From NCBI RefSeq assembly GCF_009925085.1, contig NZ_JAABNR010000003.1, positions 124,001-188,000 on the forward strand: a stretch of 64,000 nt of DNA. Direction: 5' to 3'. The first letter of the stretch is position 1; every line of letters starts with the position of its first letter. The notes under the pieces were generated by a model that was given only the letters and a program-made list of their open reading frames with translations, was not told where the DNA came from and did no database searches. Positions 56,401 to 64,000 of this stretch are shown piece after piece. This DNA is from Stagnihabitans tardus. GTDB taxonomy: Bacteria > Pseudomonadota > Alphaproteobacteria > Rhodobacterales > Rhodobacteraceae. Both the position numbers and the translations under genes were made by a program.

Positions 56401-56767
56401 GGATGGTCTGGATCCGCAGGCCCCCCGGCGTCTCGATCGCCCGGGCAAAGAGCCTGCGGGCGCGGGCCAGGGTGTCCGCGCCAAGCCCGGTCTCGCCCAG
56501 GTCAGAGAGCGCCGCGGTCAGCCGCGCATCCTCCATCATCGCCCATTCGCCGAGGCGCGCGAACAGTCGGTTCTGCATCTCGGTCGCCGCCGCCTTGGTA
56601 TAGGTCAGGCACAAGATCCGCTGCGGCGAGACCCCGCCCAGCAAGAGCCGCGCCACCCGATCGGTCAGCACCCGCGTCTTGCCCGAGCCCGCATTGGCCG
56701 AGAGCCAGGTCGAGGCCTTGGGCTCCGCCGCCCGCCGTTGCGCCGTCAAAGCCTCAAAGGGGATCAT
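53480..56767 (-). CDS. addA: Double-strand break repair helicase-nuclease AddA
   Basis: A 1,095-residue UvrD-like helicase with a C-terminal nuclease domain. Walker A SANAGSGKT is at residues 23-31; RILCLTYTKAAATEMQNRL, VLVDEAQDTSPDQWRVVELL, VVGDKKQSIYSFQGADV, MTVHGSKGLEAEVVFLPQT and RLLYVALTRARSWLVV are helicase motifs. Near the end, SIDRLAGRLIVDFKSNL holds the nuclease D and K residues. It works with AddB at DNA ends to create 3' tails for RecA, and overlaps addB by 14 bp. Confidence 0.97.
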   Translation of the reverse strand: MIPFEALTAQRRAAEPKASTWLSANAGSGKTRVLTDRVARLLLGGVSPQRILCLTYTKAAATEMQNRLFARLGEWAMMEDARLTAALSDLGETGLGADTLARARRLFARAIETPGGLRIQTIHSFCASLLRRFPLEAGVSPGFAEMDDRATKMLRADILEEMATEDPAPLTRAARYFPGDGFPDLLSEIARHPKGFDANPFPPDSAEALLARVFLGDEADLLAAMIPILATGLKTDVEDAEALTRLLPWAPDLATLQALEDLFLFGAKAAAPFGARLAKFPTKGTQGKLGDLLPRLHALMLRVEAARPRRLSLFAAEKTAALAGLAQAFLPRWNARKAALGVLDFDDLIARARDLLSDPSVAAWVLFRLDGGIDHVLVDEAQDTSPDQWRVVELLTAEFTAGEGTAQGGRTLFVVGDKKQSIYSFQGADVAAFDEKQALFQRNFTEARQVFQVLPLEYSFRSSPAILNLVDAALAGRDPAALGAEVSHRATNDTLPGRVDLWPLIADDETPEDVPFEDPVDLIRDTHPVARLAAGIASEIDGMLKRGERLPTREGSRAMTPGDVLILVQTRGPVFDEVIRACKARGLPIAGADRLELTEELAVKDLIALLKFLATPEDDLSLAAVLRSPLFGVTEAELYRLTRRQGFLWEAIRGHDSPYVAALHDLRDRVDFLRPYELLQRALIRHDGRRRLIARLGHEAEDAIDELLNLALAYEAGSVPSLTGFLSWLEQDEAQVKRQAEGAGGRIRVMTVHGSKGLEAEVVFLPQTNDRKGNDRGAMLQDAEGRVFAKVAAAEAPPEISALIQRKQAREAEENLRLLYVALTRARSWLVVCGAGEAKTEKAWHGIVAQGMAKLAAKEMPFGLRHEHGAWPEPQAPEAVAAETPAPLEAWVFAPAEKMDRPKVTLSPSDLGGAKALPGLGEDSDTAKARGTALHLLLQHLPDHPVESWPQVAKGLGAEAQLERASALILDPDLAHVFAGQAEVSLSADWNGRRLLGSIDRLAGRLIVDFKSNLTVPKRPEEVPEGILRQMSAYRLMVGQVAGEADCAVLWTETGELMQLPRALVDQALARAIHDIAAMPVTQDVVDLDALTPAS

Positions 56768-59606
56768 CGGAGAGCCTCACGGTCTTGGCCTTCTCGGTCA
56801 TGTCCCATTCCCCAAAGCGCGAAAGGTGGTCGTAATCGCCCGGATAGCGCGTGTCAAAGACCGCGCGGCGGGCGGTATAGCCCTGATTTTCGCCTTGATA
56901 GGCTCTGATCAGCTTGACGAAGCGGGCCCAAATCTCGTCGATCTCGGCAGGCGTCAGCGGCGTGTCGATGGCCTTGTCGCCCGACAGGCCGATGTAAGAG
57001 ATCATCCCCACCTCCGCCGGGTCGCCAAAGCCGCCCCGCTCCGCCATCGCTGCGGCGAGGTGGAGTTGCAGGTCAAAGGCCGCCTGCTGCTTCTTGGTCG
57101 GCGGAGTCCCGGTCTTGTAGTCGATCAGGTGCAAGCGACCGTCCGGCAAAACGTCGATCCGGTCGGGAATGCCGAAGAGGGTAAAGCCCGTGTCTTCGAC
57201 GGCGATCTCTCCCTTGGTCTCGACCTGCTGGGCCTTGCCGCCATGTTTGCGGTCCTGGAACAGGAAGTGATCCGCCGCCTTCTCGATCCGCGCCAGCCAC
57301 AGAAGCCGGGCGGAGGGGAAGGGGGTTTCCTCGGCCAGAACAGTCTCTGATATGGCCAAAAGCCGGGCTTTCGCCTGGGTCAGCGTCTCTGAGGGACGCT
57401 CTTTCACGAAGGTCTCCAGGATACGGTGGATCGCGTTGCCCCGGTCGCGCGGGTCAGGCTCGGGGCGCAGCGGGTCCAGGGGGCGCAGTCGCAGGACATA
57501 TTGCGCATAGATCGCATAGGGGTCGCGGATCAGCGTCGAAATCCGGGTCAGCGAGAGCCTTGCAGGCCGCGCCGACACGGGGGGCGCGGGGGCAGGGCGG
57601 GGTTCCGGCGGCAAGGGAGCCTCGGGCTCCTCCAGCCGCGCGGCGCGGTCCAGCCAGGCGGCGCCGCGCGTCTTCATCGCAGCGAGCGCCTCGGGGCCCT
57701 GACGGTCGGGCAGACCCGCCATCAGGTTGCAAAGCCGGTTCAGCCAGCGCGCCGGAACCGTTTCCGCCTCGGCATCGCGAAGCGCGCGGGAGAGGATGAC
57801 CTCCTCCGCCGCGACCGCCTGCTGCCAGTCATGCGCCGACAGGCCGATCTGGCGTTCCGGGAGAAGAAGCCCGGCCTCCTTGCGCATCTGGCGGTTCAGC
57901 CAGGGGTCGGGGGAGGGCGTCGCGGGCCAGATGCCCTCATTGAGCCCCGCCAGGATCAGGACCTGGGCCTGCACCTCCCGCGCCTCACGCGGGCCGTGGA
58001 TCGAGACCAGGGGATGGGCCACGACCGCGCTCCGCACCGTGCCGCCGGAGATTTCGGCCTCGAAAAGGCGTCTGTAGTCACTGGGGGAGAGGTCGGCGCC
58101 CTCAGCCTCTTCGGCCTGAAGCGTGGTCATCAGGTCCAGGGCGGCGATGCCAGCGTCCTTCTTCCAAAGCTCGGAATTGGGTTCGCAGGCCAGGGCTTCG
58201 ATGGCGGCGCGGTGGCGGGCGAGGTGGCCCGCAAGATCGGACGGAGCCGGCGCCCCAAGCCAGTCCAGCGCGCGTGCCATGGCCTGACCCCACTCCGCCG
58301 CGCCATCCTCGGGCCGGGCCAGCGCCCAGGCGCGCAGGAAAGCCGCATCCGGAAAGGCCGGACCCTTGCGGCGAAGCTCAAGCTCCAGCTCGCGGGTCAG
58401 GCGCAGATGGAGGCCGCGCTTCAGCCCGCTCCCGGCCAGCGGGTGTTTCAACAGCGCGACCAGCACATCCGGCGTCACCGGAGCCTCGAAGGCCCGCGCC
58501 ACCTGCCGCAAGAGCCGTCCCGGCGGCGAGAGCGCAAGCGGCACCCCCGCGCTGTCATCCGGCGTGATCCCCCAGCGGTCCAGCTCCGCCGTCACCCGCC
58601 GCGCCAGGTTGCGATCCGGCGTGATCAGAGCCACTTTTCGCCTTTGGCCGACCGCCTGGCGGATCGCCAGCGCCAGGGCCAAAGCCTCGGTCCGGGGCGA
58701 GGGCGCATGGATCAGGGACAGGCCCTTGGATGCCTCGGGCAGGGGGGGCAGCAAGGCTCCTTCTGTCCGCCATTGGTCGGTCACCGGCGCTGGCCGCAGC
58801 GAGAGCGAGATCAGCCGGTTGCGATCCGGGTCCTCAGGCAGCGTCGTGGTCCAGGGGGTCAGGTCAGCGGGCGTCAGCCCCAGGAGATCGGTCAGCCGCT
58901 TGTAGCGGTATTGCGGGTGATCCTCGGCGGAGAGCTGATCCTCCATCGTCGCCCAGACCGCGGGTGGCAGGTCGGGGTCGAACCCGGGCAGGACGAGCGC
59001 GCCCTCCGGGTGTTCGGCCACCGCCCGCATCAGCAGAAGGTTCGCCCCGCGCGAGGCGGTGGAGCCCGCCACCACGACCGGGCCAGAGAGCCGCGCGGCC
59101 AGCCTGTCGGCGGCCTTGCGGGCACGGCCGCCCTGCAAAAGCGGCCCTATGATGGCCAAAAACGCCTGGGTCCGCGCCCAATGCGCCGAGTGACCCGAGA
59201 CATCGAGGCCCGCCAGGGTCTCGGGCGCGACACCTTCGTCGGACATCTCATCGGCCAGCGCGGCGAGGCTCTGCGACAGGTCGAAGAGCGCGGCCCTTGG
59301 CGCCAGGTCGGGCTGGGCGGTCAAAAGGCGCTCGATCAACCGCGAGAGGTCCAGGAGCCGCGAGAGCCGACCCGGAGCGGGGGGCAGGTCGGCCAGGATC
59401 GGGTGGCGGCCGAGGTCGGAGAGCACATGCAGGCGCGGCAGGAAACTCGGCGCGCCCTGGGTCAGGCGATCGGTCACGCGCCGCGCCATGCGCTGGCTGT
59501 TGACGAAAAGCGTGACGCGCGAGAGGTCGGGGTGGCGGGCGCGCAGGCCCTCGACCAGTTCGGTGGCGAAGTCGACGCCGGGGGGGAGGTAGGCGAGCTC
59601 AGCCAT
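56754..59606 (-). CDS. addB: Double-strand break repair protein AddB
   Basis: A 950-residue partner of AddA. An inactive-helicase-like N-terminus (VDFATELVEGLRARHPDLSRVTLFVNSQRMARRV) lacks a Walker A motif, as in other alphaproteobacterial AddB. ILAGLNEGIWPATPSPDPWLNRQMRKEAGLL is conserved, and the C-terminal nuclease domain has FGIPDRIDVLPDGRLHLIDYKTGTPPTKKQ. I use ATG 59606 (MAELAYLPPG); it overlaps the nucleotidyltransferase gene by 8 bp. Confidence 0.95.
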   Translation of the reverse strand: MAELAYLPPGVDFATELVEGLRARHPDLSRVTLFVNSQRMARRVTDRLTQGAPSFLPRLHVLSDLGRHPILADLPPAPGRLSRLLDLSRLIERLLTAQPDLAPRAALFDLSQSLAALADEMSDEGVAPETLAGLDVSGHSAHWARTQAFLAIIGPLLQGGRARKAADRLAARLSGPVVVAGSTASRGANLLLMRAVAEHPEGALVLPGFDPDLPPAVWATMEDQLSAEDHPQYRYKRLTDLLGLTPADLTPWTTTLPEDPDRNRLISLSLRPAPVTDQWRTEGALLPPLPEASKGLSLIHAPSPRTEALALALAIRQAVGQRRKVALITPDRNLARRVTAELDRWGITPDDSAGVPLALSPPGRLLRQVARAFEAPVTPDVLVALLKHPLAGSGLKRGLHLRLTRELELELRRKGPAFPDAAFLRAWALARPEDGAAEWGQAMARALDWLGAPAPSDLAGHLARHRAAIEALACEPNSELWKKDAGIAALDLMTTLQAEEAEGADLSPSDYRRLFEAEISGGTVRSAVVAHPLVSIHGPREAREVQAQVLILAGLNEGIWPATPSPDPWLNRQMRKEAGLLLPERQIGLSAHDWQQAVAAEEVILSRALRDAEAETVPARWLNRLCNLMAGLPDRQGPEALAAMKTRGAAWLDRAARLEEPEAPLPPEPRPAPAPPVSARPARLSLTRISTLIRDPYAIYAQYVLRLRPLDPLRPEPDPRDRGNAIHRILETFVKERPSETLTQAKARLLAISETVLAEETPFPSARLLWLARIEKAADHFLFQDRKHGGKAQQVETKGEIAVEDTGFTLFGIPDRIDVLPDGRLHLIDYKTGTPPTKKQQAAFDLQLHLAAAMAERGGFGDPAEVGMISYIGLSGDKAIDTPLTPAEIDEIWARFVKLIRAYQGENQGYTARRAVFDTRYPGDYDHLSRFGEWDMTEKAKTVRLSDDPL

Positions 59607-60270
59607 GCAGCATCGCCTCGGCGAGCGGGATGGCGCCCGGGTGGCCCACATCGCACCAGCCGCCCTGGTGGAGCACACCGTAAAGCCGCCCCTCGGCGAT
59701 CAGGTGGTCCCAGAGGCGGTTCATCGAAAACACCGTCTCGGGGATCTCGCGCAGGCGCCCGGCGCGGAGGATCTGGGCGCCGAGATAGATCGGGGCGACC
59801 GCGCCATTCGCCCGGGTCAAGCGGTTGTTCTGCATCAGGAAATCGCCCGCTCCCTTGTGGCCCGTGGCCTGGTCGCGATGGGCGAGGAGGAGGAGCCCAT
59901 CCATCTCGTCGCTCCAGGCCTCGGCGAGTTCCTCCAGCGGGTTGGCGCCGGTCCAGATCGCGTCGGTGTTCAGCGTCATGACCGGGCCGTCGCCGACCTG
60001 GGGCAGGGCGGCCTTCAGGCCTCCGCCGGTTTCGAGGATCACGGGCTCGTGGACCGGGGTAACGCCGGGGGGCAGGGCGGCCACGATCTGCTCGGCGCGG
60101 TAATGGGTGTTGATGAAGCGGGGGCCGACGACCGGGGTCTCGGTCAGGGCCAGCGCGTGGGAGAGGAGCGTCTGGCCAGCGACCTGGACGAGCGGCTTGG
60201 GGCGGTCGGCGGTCAGGGCGCCCATGCGGGTGCCGAAACCGGCGGCGAAAAGGAAAAGCGGAAAGGTCAT
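59599..60270 (-). CDS. murU: Nucleotidyltransferase, probable N-acetylmuramate-1-phosphate uridylyltransferase
   Basis: A 223-residue sugar-phosphate nucleotidyltransferase. The N-terminal signature LFAAGFGTRMGALTADRPKPLVQVAGQTLL contains the GxGTRM nucleotide loop. INTHYRAEQI, VILETGGGLKAALPQVG and VMTLNTDAIW follow. It overlaps the downstream end of the TsaE-kinase fusion gene, whose kinase half is AmgK-like; AmgK plus MurU form the peptidoglycan-recycling route that makes UDP-MurNAc. This pairing is the main support for the MurU call. ATG 60270 overlaps its neighbour by 4 bp. Confidence 0.85.
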   Translation of the reverse strand: MTFPLFLFAAGFGTRMGALTADRPKPLVQVAGQTLLSHALALTETPVVGPRFINTHYRAEQIVAALPPGVTPVHEPVILETGGGLKAALPQVGDGPVMTLNTDAIWTGANPLEELAEAWSDEMDGLLLLAHRDQATGHKGAGDFLMQNNRLTRANGAVAPIYLGAQILRAGRLREIPETVFSMNRLWDHLIAEGRLYGVLHQGGWCDVGHPGAIPLAEAMLHG

Positions 60271-61598
60271 AAGAGCTTGTCGCACAAGGATTTCAAGGGG
60301 GCCAGCGCCGGATGCGCCAGGTTGCGGGCCAGGTGGCGCTGCACCCTTGGGATCAGCGAGAGGTAGCGCGGTCTGCCCTGTTTCGCGAGCCTGGCGAAGA
60401 TGCCGAGGATCCGCAGCGCGCGCTGGGCGCCAAGCGCGGCGCAGGCGGCGGCGAAGTCGGGCGAGGGGTCGAAGCGGGTGATCAGATGGGCCTCGAGCTC
60501 GGGCGCGACATCGCGGCGGGCGTCCTGGGTCAGGGAGATCAGGTCGTAGCCCGGCTGGCCCATCTGGGCGAGCTGGAAGTCCAAAAGGCCGACGCGGGCG
60601 AGGCCTTGGCGTGGAAGCCAAAGCAGGTTTTCGGCGTGGTAGTCGCGCAGGATCAGCACGCGGGGGCCATCGGCGAGGGCCAGGGTCTCGGCCAGGGTGC
60701 CGGTGAAATCGGCGCGGGCCTGGGGGGAGGTCTTAGGGTCGAGCACCAAGGCCGCCGCCTCGGCCCAATCGGCGGCTGTCAGGTTGGGCAGGCCCTGAGG
60801 CGCGGGGTGGGATTGCAGGTGGCGGAGGACGTCGACAGCGGCCTCGTAGAGCGGGCGCTCGAGGCTCGGGTCGGTGGCGATGGCTTGGGGATAGAGGTTG
60901 GGGCCCAGGTCCTCGACCAGGAGGAAACCGCGGGAATGGTCTTCGGCGGGGACCTGGGGCGCGGAGAGGCCGATGTCGCGCAAGTGCTTGGCGATGCGGG
61001 TGAAATCCTCGGTCCGGTCGGGCTGGTCCTTGGGCGCGTCCATCAGGAGAAGACCCGGCAGCCGCGTATAGCGCCGCGCCGAGGCATCGCCGCCCAGGGC
61101 CTCGCGCGGGGCGTTTTCCAGCCCGTGGCGGGTCAGGAAATCCTCGGCCTGCATGTCGCGGAAGGCCTGGGGCAGACCCTCGATCCCTGGCGAGAGCGTC
61201 AGACGCCGCCCCTCTCCGCAAGCGGTGAAGGTCAGGTGATGGGCGCCGGGCGGGGTGGCTTTCCCCAGGCGGTCGGGCCATTCGACCAGGCAAATCGCGG
61301 TCGAAAAGGCCTCTTCCAGGCCCAGCTCCAGCACCTCGTCGGGATGGGTCAGGCGGTAGAGGTCGGCGTGCCAGATCTCGGGCTCGCCGGGATAGGTCTG
61401 GACGAGCGTAAAGGTCGGAGAGGGGACCTCGACAGCCTCGCCCAGCCTCGCCCGGATCAGCGCGCGGGCGAGGTGGCTTTTGCCGGAGCCGATGGGGCCG
61501 GACAGCATAAGCACCGACCCCGGAGCCAAGAGGCCCGCCAGGGCGCGGCCGAGGGCGGCGGTGTCGGTTTCATCCACAAGGTCGAAGCTCTGGTCCAT
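60267..61598 (-). CDS. tsaE: TsaE - aminoglycoside phosphotransferase-like (AmgK-type) fusion
   Basis: A 443-residue two-domain protein. Residues 1 to about 150 are TsaE, the ATPase of the t6A37 tRNA-modification complex, with Walker A GPIGSGKS at 34-41, SPTFTLVQTYPG and ADLYRLTHPDEVLELGLEEAF. From about 150 on is a choline/aminoglycoside-kinase fold with GGDASARRYTRLPGLLLMDAP, the catalytic VLILRDYHAENLLWL and VGLLDFQLAQMGQPGYDLISL. AmgK phosphorylates MurNAc and GlcNAc at the anomeric position during cell-wall recycling. Fusion of the two is known in alphaproteobacteria. First gene of the tsaE/amgK-murU-addB-addA run. Confidence 0.92.
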   Translation of the reverse strand: MDQSFDLVDETDTAALGRALAGLLAPGSVLMLSGPIGSGKSHLARALIRARLGEAVEVPSPTFTLVQTYPGEPEIWHADLYRLTHPDEVLELGLEEAFSTAICLVEWPDRLGKATPPGAHHLTFTACGEGRRLTLSPGIEGLPQAFRDMQAEDFLTRHGLENAPREALGGDASARRYTRLPGLLLMDAPKDQPDRTEDFTRIAKHLRDIGLSAPQVPAEDHSRGFLLVEDLGPNLYPQAIATDPSLERPLYEAAVDVLRHLQSHPAPQGLPNLTAADWAEAAALVLDPKTSPQARADFTGTLAETLALADGPRVLILRDYHAENLLWLPRQGLARVGLLDFQLAQMGQPGYDLISLTQDARRDVAPELEAHLITRFDPSPDFAAACAALGAQRALRILGIFARLAKQGRPRYLSLIPRVQRHLARNLAHPALAPLKSLCDKLL

Positions 61599-61935
61599 GG
61601 GCGGACACTAGACCAAGGGCCAAGCGGGGCAAAGGGGGGAGGGGCAGGGGGGTGACGGAGTTTGACAGGCTTATGAGGCCGTTGAGGAACCGATGACTCG
61701 CCCGAGTTTGGAGTTGGAAGCCAGAAAACACGTCCGGGAAGGGGCCGGAAAGCACGGATCTCGGATCGGCCTGAGACAGAAGGAGAACGATTTCCTGCGC
61801 AGGTTCAAAGACCTGTTCGGCGGCAAGAAACCTGGGGGACGCTGGCTCAGTCCCTCCCCCGGGGTGGGTCAATTGCGCCTGGCCCTTTGCGAGGCGCAAT
61901 GGACCCTCTCGGCTGGAGGCGCCGCATGGCCCCGC
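61599..61935. other. Non-coding gap between the PAS protein gene and the tsaE fusion gene
   Basis: 337 bp with no gene I can support. It contains an extended hairpin at 61866-61906 just past the PAS gene stop. The only frames (for example one starting at 61693) are antisense to, or continue into, neighbouring genes. A promoter for the fusion gene presumably lies here, but I see no clear boxes. Confidence 0.4.
61866..61906. terminator. Hairpin downstream of the PAS protein gene
   Basis: TTGCGCCT (61873-61880) pairs with AGGCGCAA (61892-61899), and outer GGGTC (61866-61870) pairs with GACCC (61902-61906) across a 2-nt mismatch. No T tract on either side. Confidence 0.45.
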
Positions 61936-63525
61936 TCAGGCCGTCTTGCGCCCCGGGTCCTTCATGAAGATCGCCTTGGGGCTGGTCGAGGCCGTCTCGC
62001 TGAGCCGGTAACCGGTCATCGTCGCGCCGCCGGCCAGGGGGACGAAGCGGGCGGCGATCATCCTTCCGTCCAGGAGCCGCAGGTCCGCGCCCCAGGCCGA
62101 ACGCTCCCCGCCCTGGGCCGCGAAATCTTCCAGGTCGGCCCAGACCGGCGAGGGCGCGCAGCGGTCGCGCCAGGTGGCCGAGACGCTGCGGAGCGTCGCC
62201 TCGGCCAGGTTGGCCGCAGGGTCCACCCCCCAAAGCCGCGCATAGGCCTCGTTCGACATCACCAGCTGACCGCCCGGAGAGAAGACGGCAATCGCCTCTT
62301 CCAGTTGGTCCATGACCGACTGGCTGATCTCCAGGTCGGCACGGAAACGGCGGGTGCGGATCATCTCGGAGGAGATATCCTCGATCAACAGCGCCAGCGC
62401 GCCATTCGGATGCGGACGGCCGATCACGCGGTAGGTCTGGCCGCCCGGCAGGCTCCAGGTCTCTTCATACAGGCCCGAGGCGGCGGCGCGCTCCATCTCC
62501 ATCAGCTGACGGCGCCAGCTGCGGTAATCCTTGGGCTCGGGGATCATGTTGCGGTCGCGCATCCCGTCCAGCACCGACAAAAGCGAGGGCCGCATGGTCA
62601 GGAAATCGGCCGGCAGCCCGGTCAGGACCATCAGCGCGGGGTTGAAGAGCACCAGTTGCCGATGCTGGTCAAAGATCGCCAGGCCGACATGCAGATGGGC
62701 AAAGGTCTTGGTCAGGGTGATCATGAAGTCGCGCAGCGCCGTCTCGCAGGTCACCAGGCTGTCGATCGGCGTGGCGAAGAACATCTTCTCGCCCCGCTCT
62801 TCATGCGCCGAGACCTCATACCAGACCTCGCCCCCCTCGCGCAGGGTCAGCGTGTGACGCTTGCCTTCGTTCGGCTTGGCGGGGCCCGGGCGCTTGACGG
62901 GCTCGGAGAAAAGCCGGGGCAGGGGCCAGGTCAGGTCCTGGTTGGCGGCCAGAACCTCGGAGGCGCGCAGCATATAGGCCTGGTTCGCCCAGATCACATC
63001 GCCATTCGCCCGCTCTTTCCACATCAGGACCGGAGCCTTGGCGGCGGTGTCGCGCAAGAGGTTGATCTCTTCCTCCATCGCGCGCAGCGCCATCACGTCC
63101 TGCCCCCCCGAGGGGACTTGGTGGCTGGGGTCGGTCAGCACGACCCGGGTCAGGCCGCCACGCAACTCTGCCTGCAACATCAAGGCATTGCCCTTCTCCG
63201 GCGCCGAGGTCAGGGTCAGCGACCCATCCAGCGGCAGGCGCAGGAGCCGCGCCTCAAGCTCGGCGAAATGCGGGGTCAGATAGGTCAGGAGACGGGCCCA
63301 GGGGCTGCCTTGCCCCGGGATCGCCGCCAGGAGCGCCCGCGCCCCCGGGGTGCTGTCGATCATCGCCTCTCCGTCAAACAGGAAGACGGTGGCCGAAGTG
63401 TCCTCGGCAAAGACCGAAACCGGGGCGCGGCGTTGGCGCCGCTCCATCCAGGCGATGGCGCCCAGAACGATACCCGCCGTGGCAAGGGCCAGAAGAAAAA
63501 GTTCAGCTTGCAGAAGCCAGTCCAC
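61936..63525 (-). CDS. Membrane-anchored multi-PAS sensory protein without output domain
   Basis: A 529-residue protein. It has one N-terminal membrane helix (LLQAELFLLALATAGIVLGAIAW) followed by PAS-like domains: FAEDTSATVFLFDGEAMIDSTPGARALL (about 40-120), LMWKERANGDVIWANQAYM (about 165-250), VGLAIFDQHRQLVLFNPALMVLTGLP (about 275-380) and EEAIAVFSPGGQLVMSNEAYARLWG (about 400-500). PAS domains sense ligands or redox state. No kinase, GGDEF or other output domain follows, so it probably acts through a partner; the RegB-like kinase next door is a candidate (inference). A CtrA box lies 48 bp upstream. Confidence 0.78.
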   Translation of the reverse strand: MDWLLQAELFLLALATAGIVLGAIAWMERRQRRAPVSVFAEDTSATVFLFDGEAMIDSTPGARALLAAIPGQGSPWARLLTYLTPHFAELEARLLRLPLDGSLTLTSAPEKGNALMLQAELRGGLTRVVLTDPSHQVPSGGQDVMALRAMEEEINLLRDTAAKAPVLMWKERANGDVIWANQAYMLRASEVLAANQDLTWPLPRLFSEPVKRPGPAKPNEGKRHTLTLREGGEVWYEVSAHEERGEKMFFATPIDSLVTCETALRDFMITLTKTFAHLHVGLAIFDQHRQLVLFNPALMVLTGLPADFLTMRPSLLSVLDGMRDRNMIPEPKDYRSWRRQLMEMERAAASGLYEETWSLPGGQTYRVIGRPHPNGALALLIEDISSEMIRTRRFRADLEISQSVMDQLEEAIAVFSPGGQLVMSNEAYARLWGVDPAANLAEATLRSVSATWRDRCAPSPVWADLEDFAAQGGERSAWGADLRLLDGRMIAARFVPLAGGATMTGYRLSETASTSPKAIFMKDPGRKTA

Positions 63526-63572
63526 CGGCGCCCCCAGAAAGATTGTCCGATCTTGGAGGCTAGGGAGTCAAA

Positions 63573-63588
63573 GTTAATGAACGGTTAA
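63573..63588 (-). promoter_or_regulatory. CtrA box upstream of the PAS protein gene
   Basis: Read on the minus strand this is TTAACCGTTCATTAAC, an exact TTAA-N7-TTAAC match, 48-63 bp upstream of the start at 63525, in the region expected for a -35-type activator site. Confidence 0.5.
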
Positions 63589-63624
63589 GCGATTAATTCC
63601 CTTTTTTCCTTGATATGCGCGACT

Positions 63625-64000
63625 TCAGATCTGCATGGGTTGATTGTCGCCCAGAACCAGGTGGTCCGGCGCCAGGATGTCCGATTCGGCCCAGACCACC
63701 TCGATCACCGCTCCGCACCGCTCTGGCCGGATGCCGGGGCCCGAGAAGGGATCCGAGCCATTAACGAAGGTCAGGCTCGCCCCCGTCCGCTCGAGCAGCG
63801 TCTTGGCGATGAAAAGACCCAGGCCCATGCCCTCGTAACCCGGCCGCTTCTCCTCCTCGGGCTCGCGACGGGTGCGCACGAAAGGGTCACCGATGCGGTA
63901 GAGGACGTGAAAGGGGAAGCCGTCGCCGTCATCGACGATGCGGACGCGGATCATCCCATGCGAGTGCTCGAGGTCGACCCAGACCTTGGCCACGGCGAAA
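63625..64000 (-). CDS. regB: RegB/PrrB/ActS-type sensor histidine kinase (C-terminal part)
   Basis: Only the last 124 codons are present; the start lies beyond the right edge. VRIVDDGDGFP is the N/G1 box region of an HATPase_c domain, and EGMGLGLFIAKTLLERTGASLTF is the G2 box with the sequence typical of RegB/PrrB/ActS kinases, followed by ERCGAVIEVVWAE. These redox-sensing kinases with RegA control photosynthesis, respiration and CO2 or nitrogen fixation genes in Rhodobacter. The redox-sensing cysteine and membrane part are outside the window, so the subfamily call rests on the tail. Confidence 0.75.
   Translation of the reverse strand, partial: FAVAKVWVDLEHSHGMIRVRIVDDGDGFPFHVLYRIGDPFVRTRREPEEEKRPGYEGMGLGLFIAKTLLERTGASLTFVNGSDPFSGPGIRPERCGAVIEVVWAESDILAPDHLVLGDNQPMQI

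Noticed and set aside
61693-63588. Plus-strand frame of 631 codons opposite the PAS protein gene
   Set aside because: It is mostly antisense to the PAS-domain coding sequence and has no domain signature; its first part lies in the non-coding gap.

Overview
The window is chromosomal DNA of a high-GC alphaproteobacterium, most likely Rhodobacteraceae (Rhodobacterales). The gene order is the conserved one of that group: rho-mnmE-mnmG-rsmG-parA-parB facing away from maf-aroE-coaE-dnaQ, followed by secB, fxsA, a Tim44 protein, mltA, smr and hslUV. A RegB/PrrB-type kinase tail, a TsaE-kinase fusion and BrnTA also fit. Nothing looks like a prophage or an integrated plasmid.

Region 1 (1-18.8 kb). 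One uninterrupted minus-strand reading frame of at least 5,664 codons runs off the left edge. It encodes a giant repetitive surface protein with an N-terminal LEPR-XLL motif and tandem Gly/Ala-rich beta repeats arranged in two tiers of super-repeats. Just upstream on the same strand is a secreted HlyD/RND-type periplasmic adaptor, and divergent to that is a SapC-family gene. Together they look like a surface-protein module.

Region 2 (18.8-31.8 kb). A response-regulator/PP2C phosphatase lies divergent to an Hpt protein, followed by argG and a type I-secreted RTX protein with its own promoter. Next comes a GT61 glycosyltransferase - class IV aminotransferase - sulfotransferase cluster, then mutS, and grpE/hrcA. 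Short palindromic elements sit between several of these genes.

Region 3 (31.8-53.1 kb) is the origin-proximal core. It holds rph-rdgB-ridA-hemW, then parB, parA, rsmG, mnmG, mnmE, rho and hemJ on the minus strand, then a 390-bp gene-free gap, then maf-aroE-coaE-dnaQ on the plus strand. The gap carries DnaA-box-like motifs and a perfect CtrA box, so I propose it as the chromosomal oriC. Four parS sites (two perfect, two with altered outer bases) lie within about 9 kb of it, next to parAB. Two parS sites contain the start codon of a gene and one sits in a 26-bp palindrome. A BrnTA toxin-antitoxin pair is inserted between hslV and hslU.

Region 4 (53.1-64 kb). trxA is followed by a tightly overlapping minus-strand run: a tsaE/amgK-like fusion, a murU-like nucleotidyltransferase, addB and addA. 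This combines tRNA t6A synthesis, cell-wall recycling and double-strand-break repair. At the right edge are a multi-PAS membrane protein with a CtrA box upstream and the C-terminus of a RegB/PrrB-like histidine kinase.
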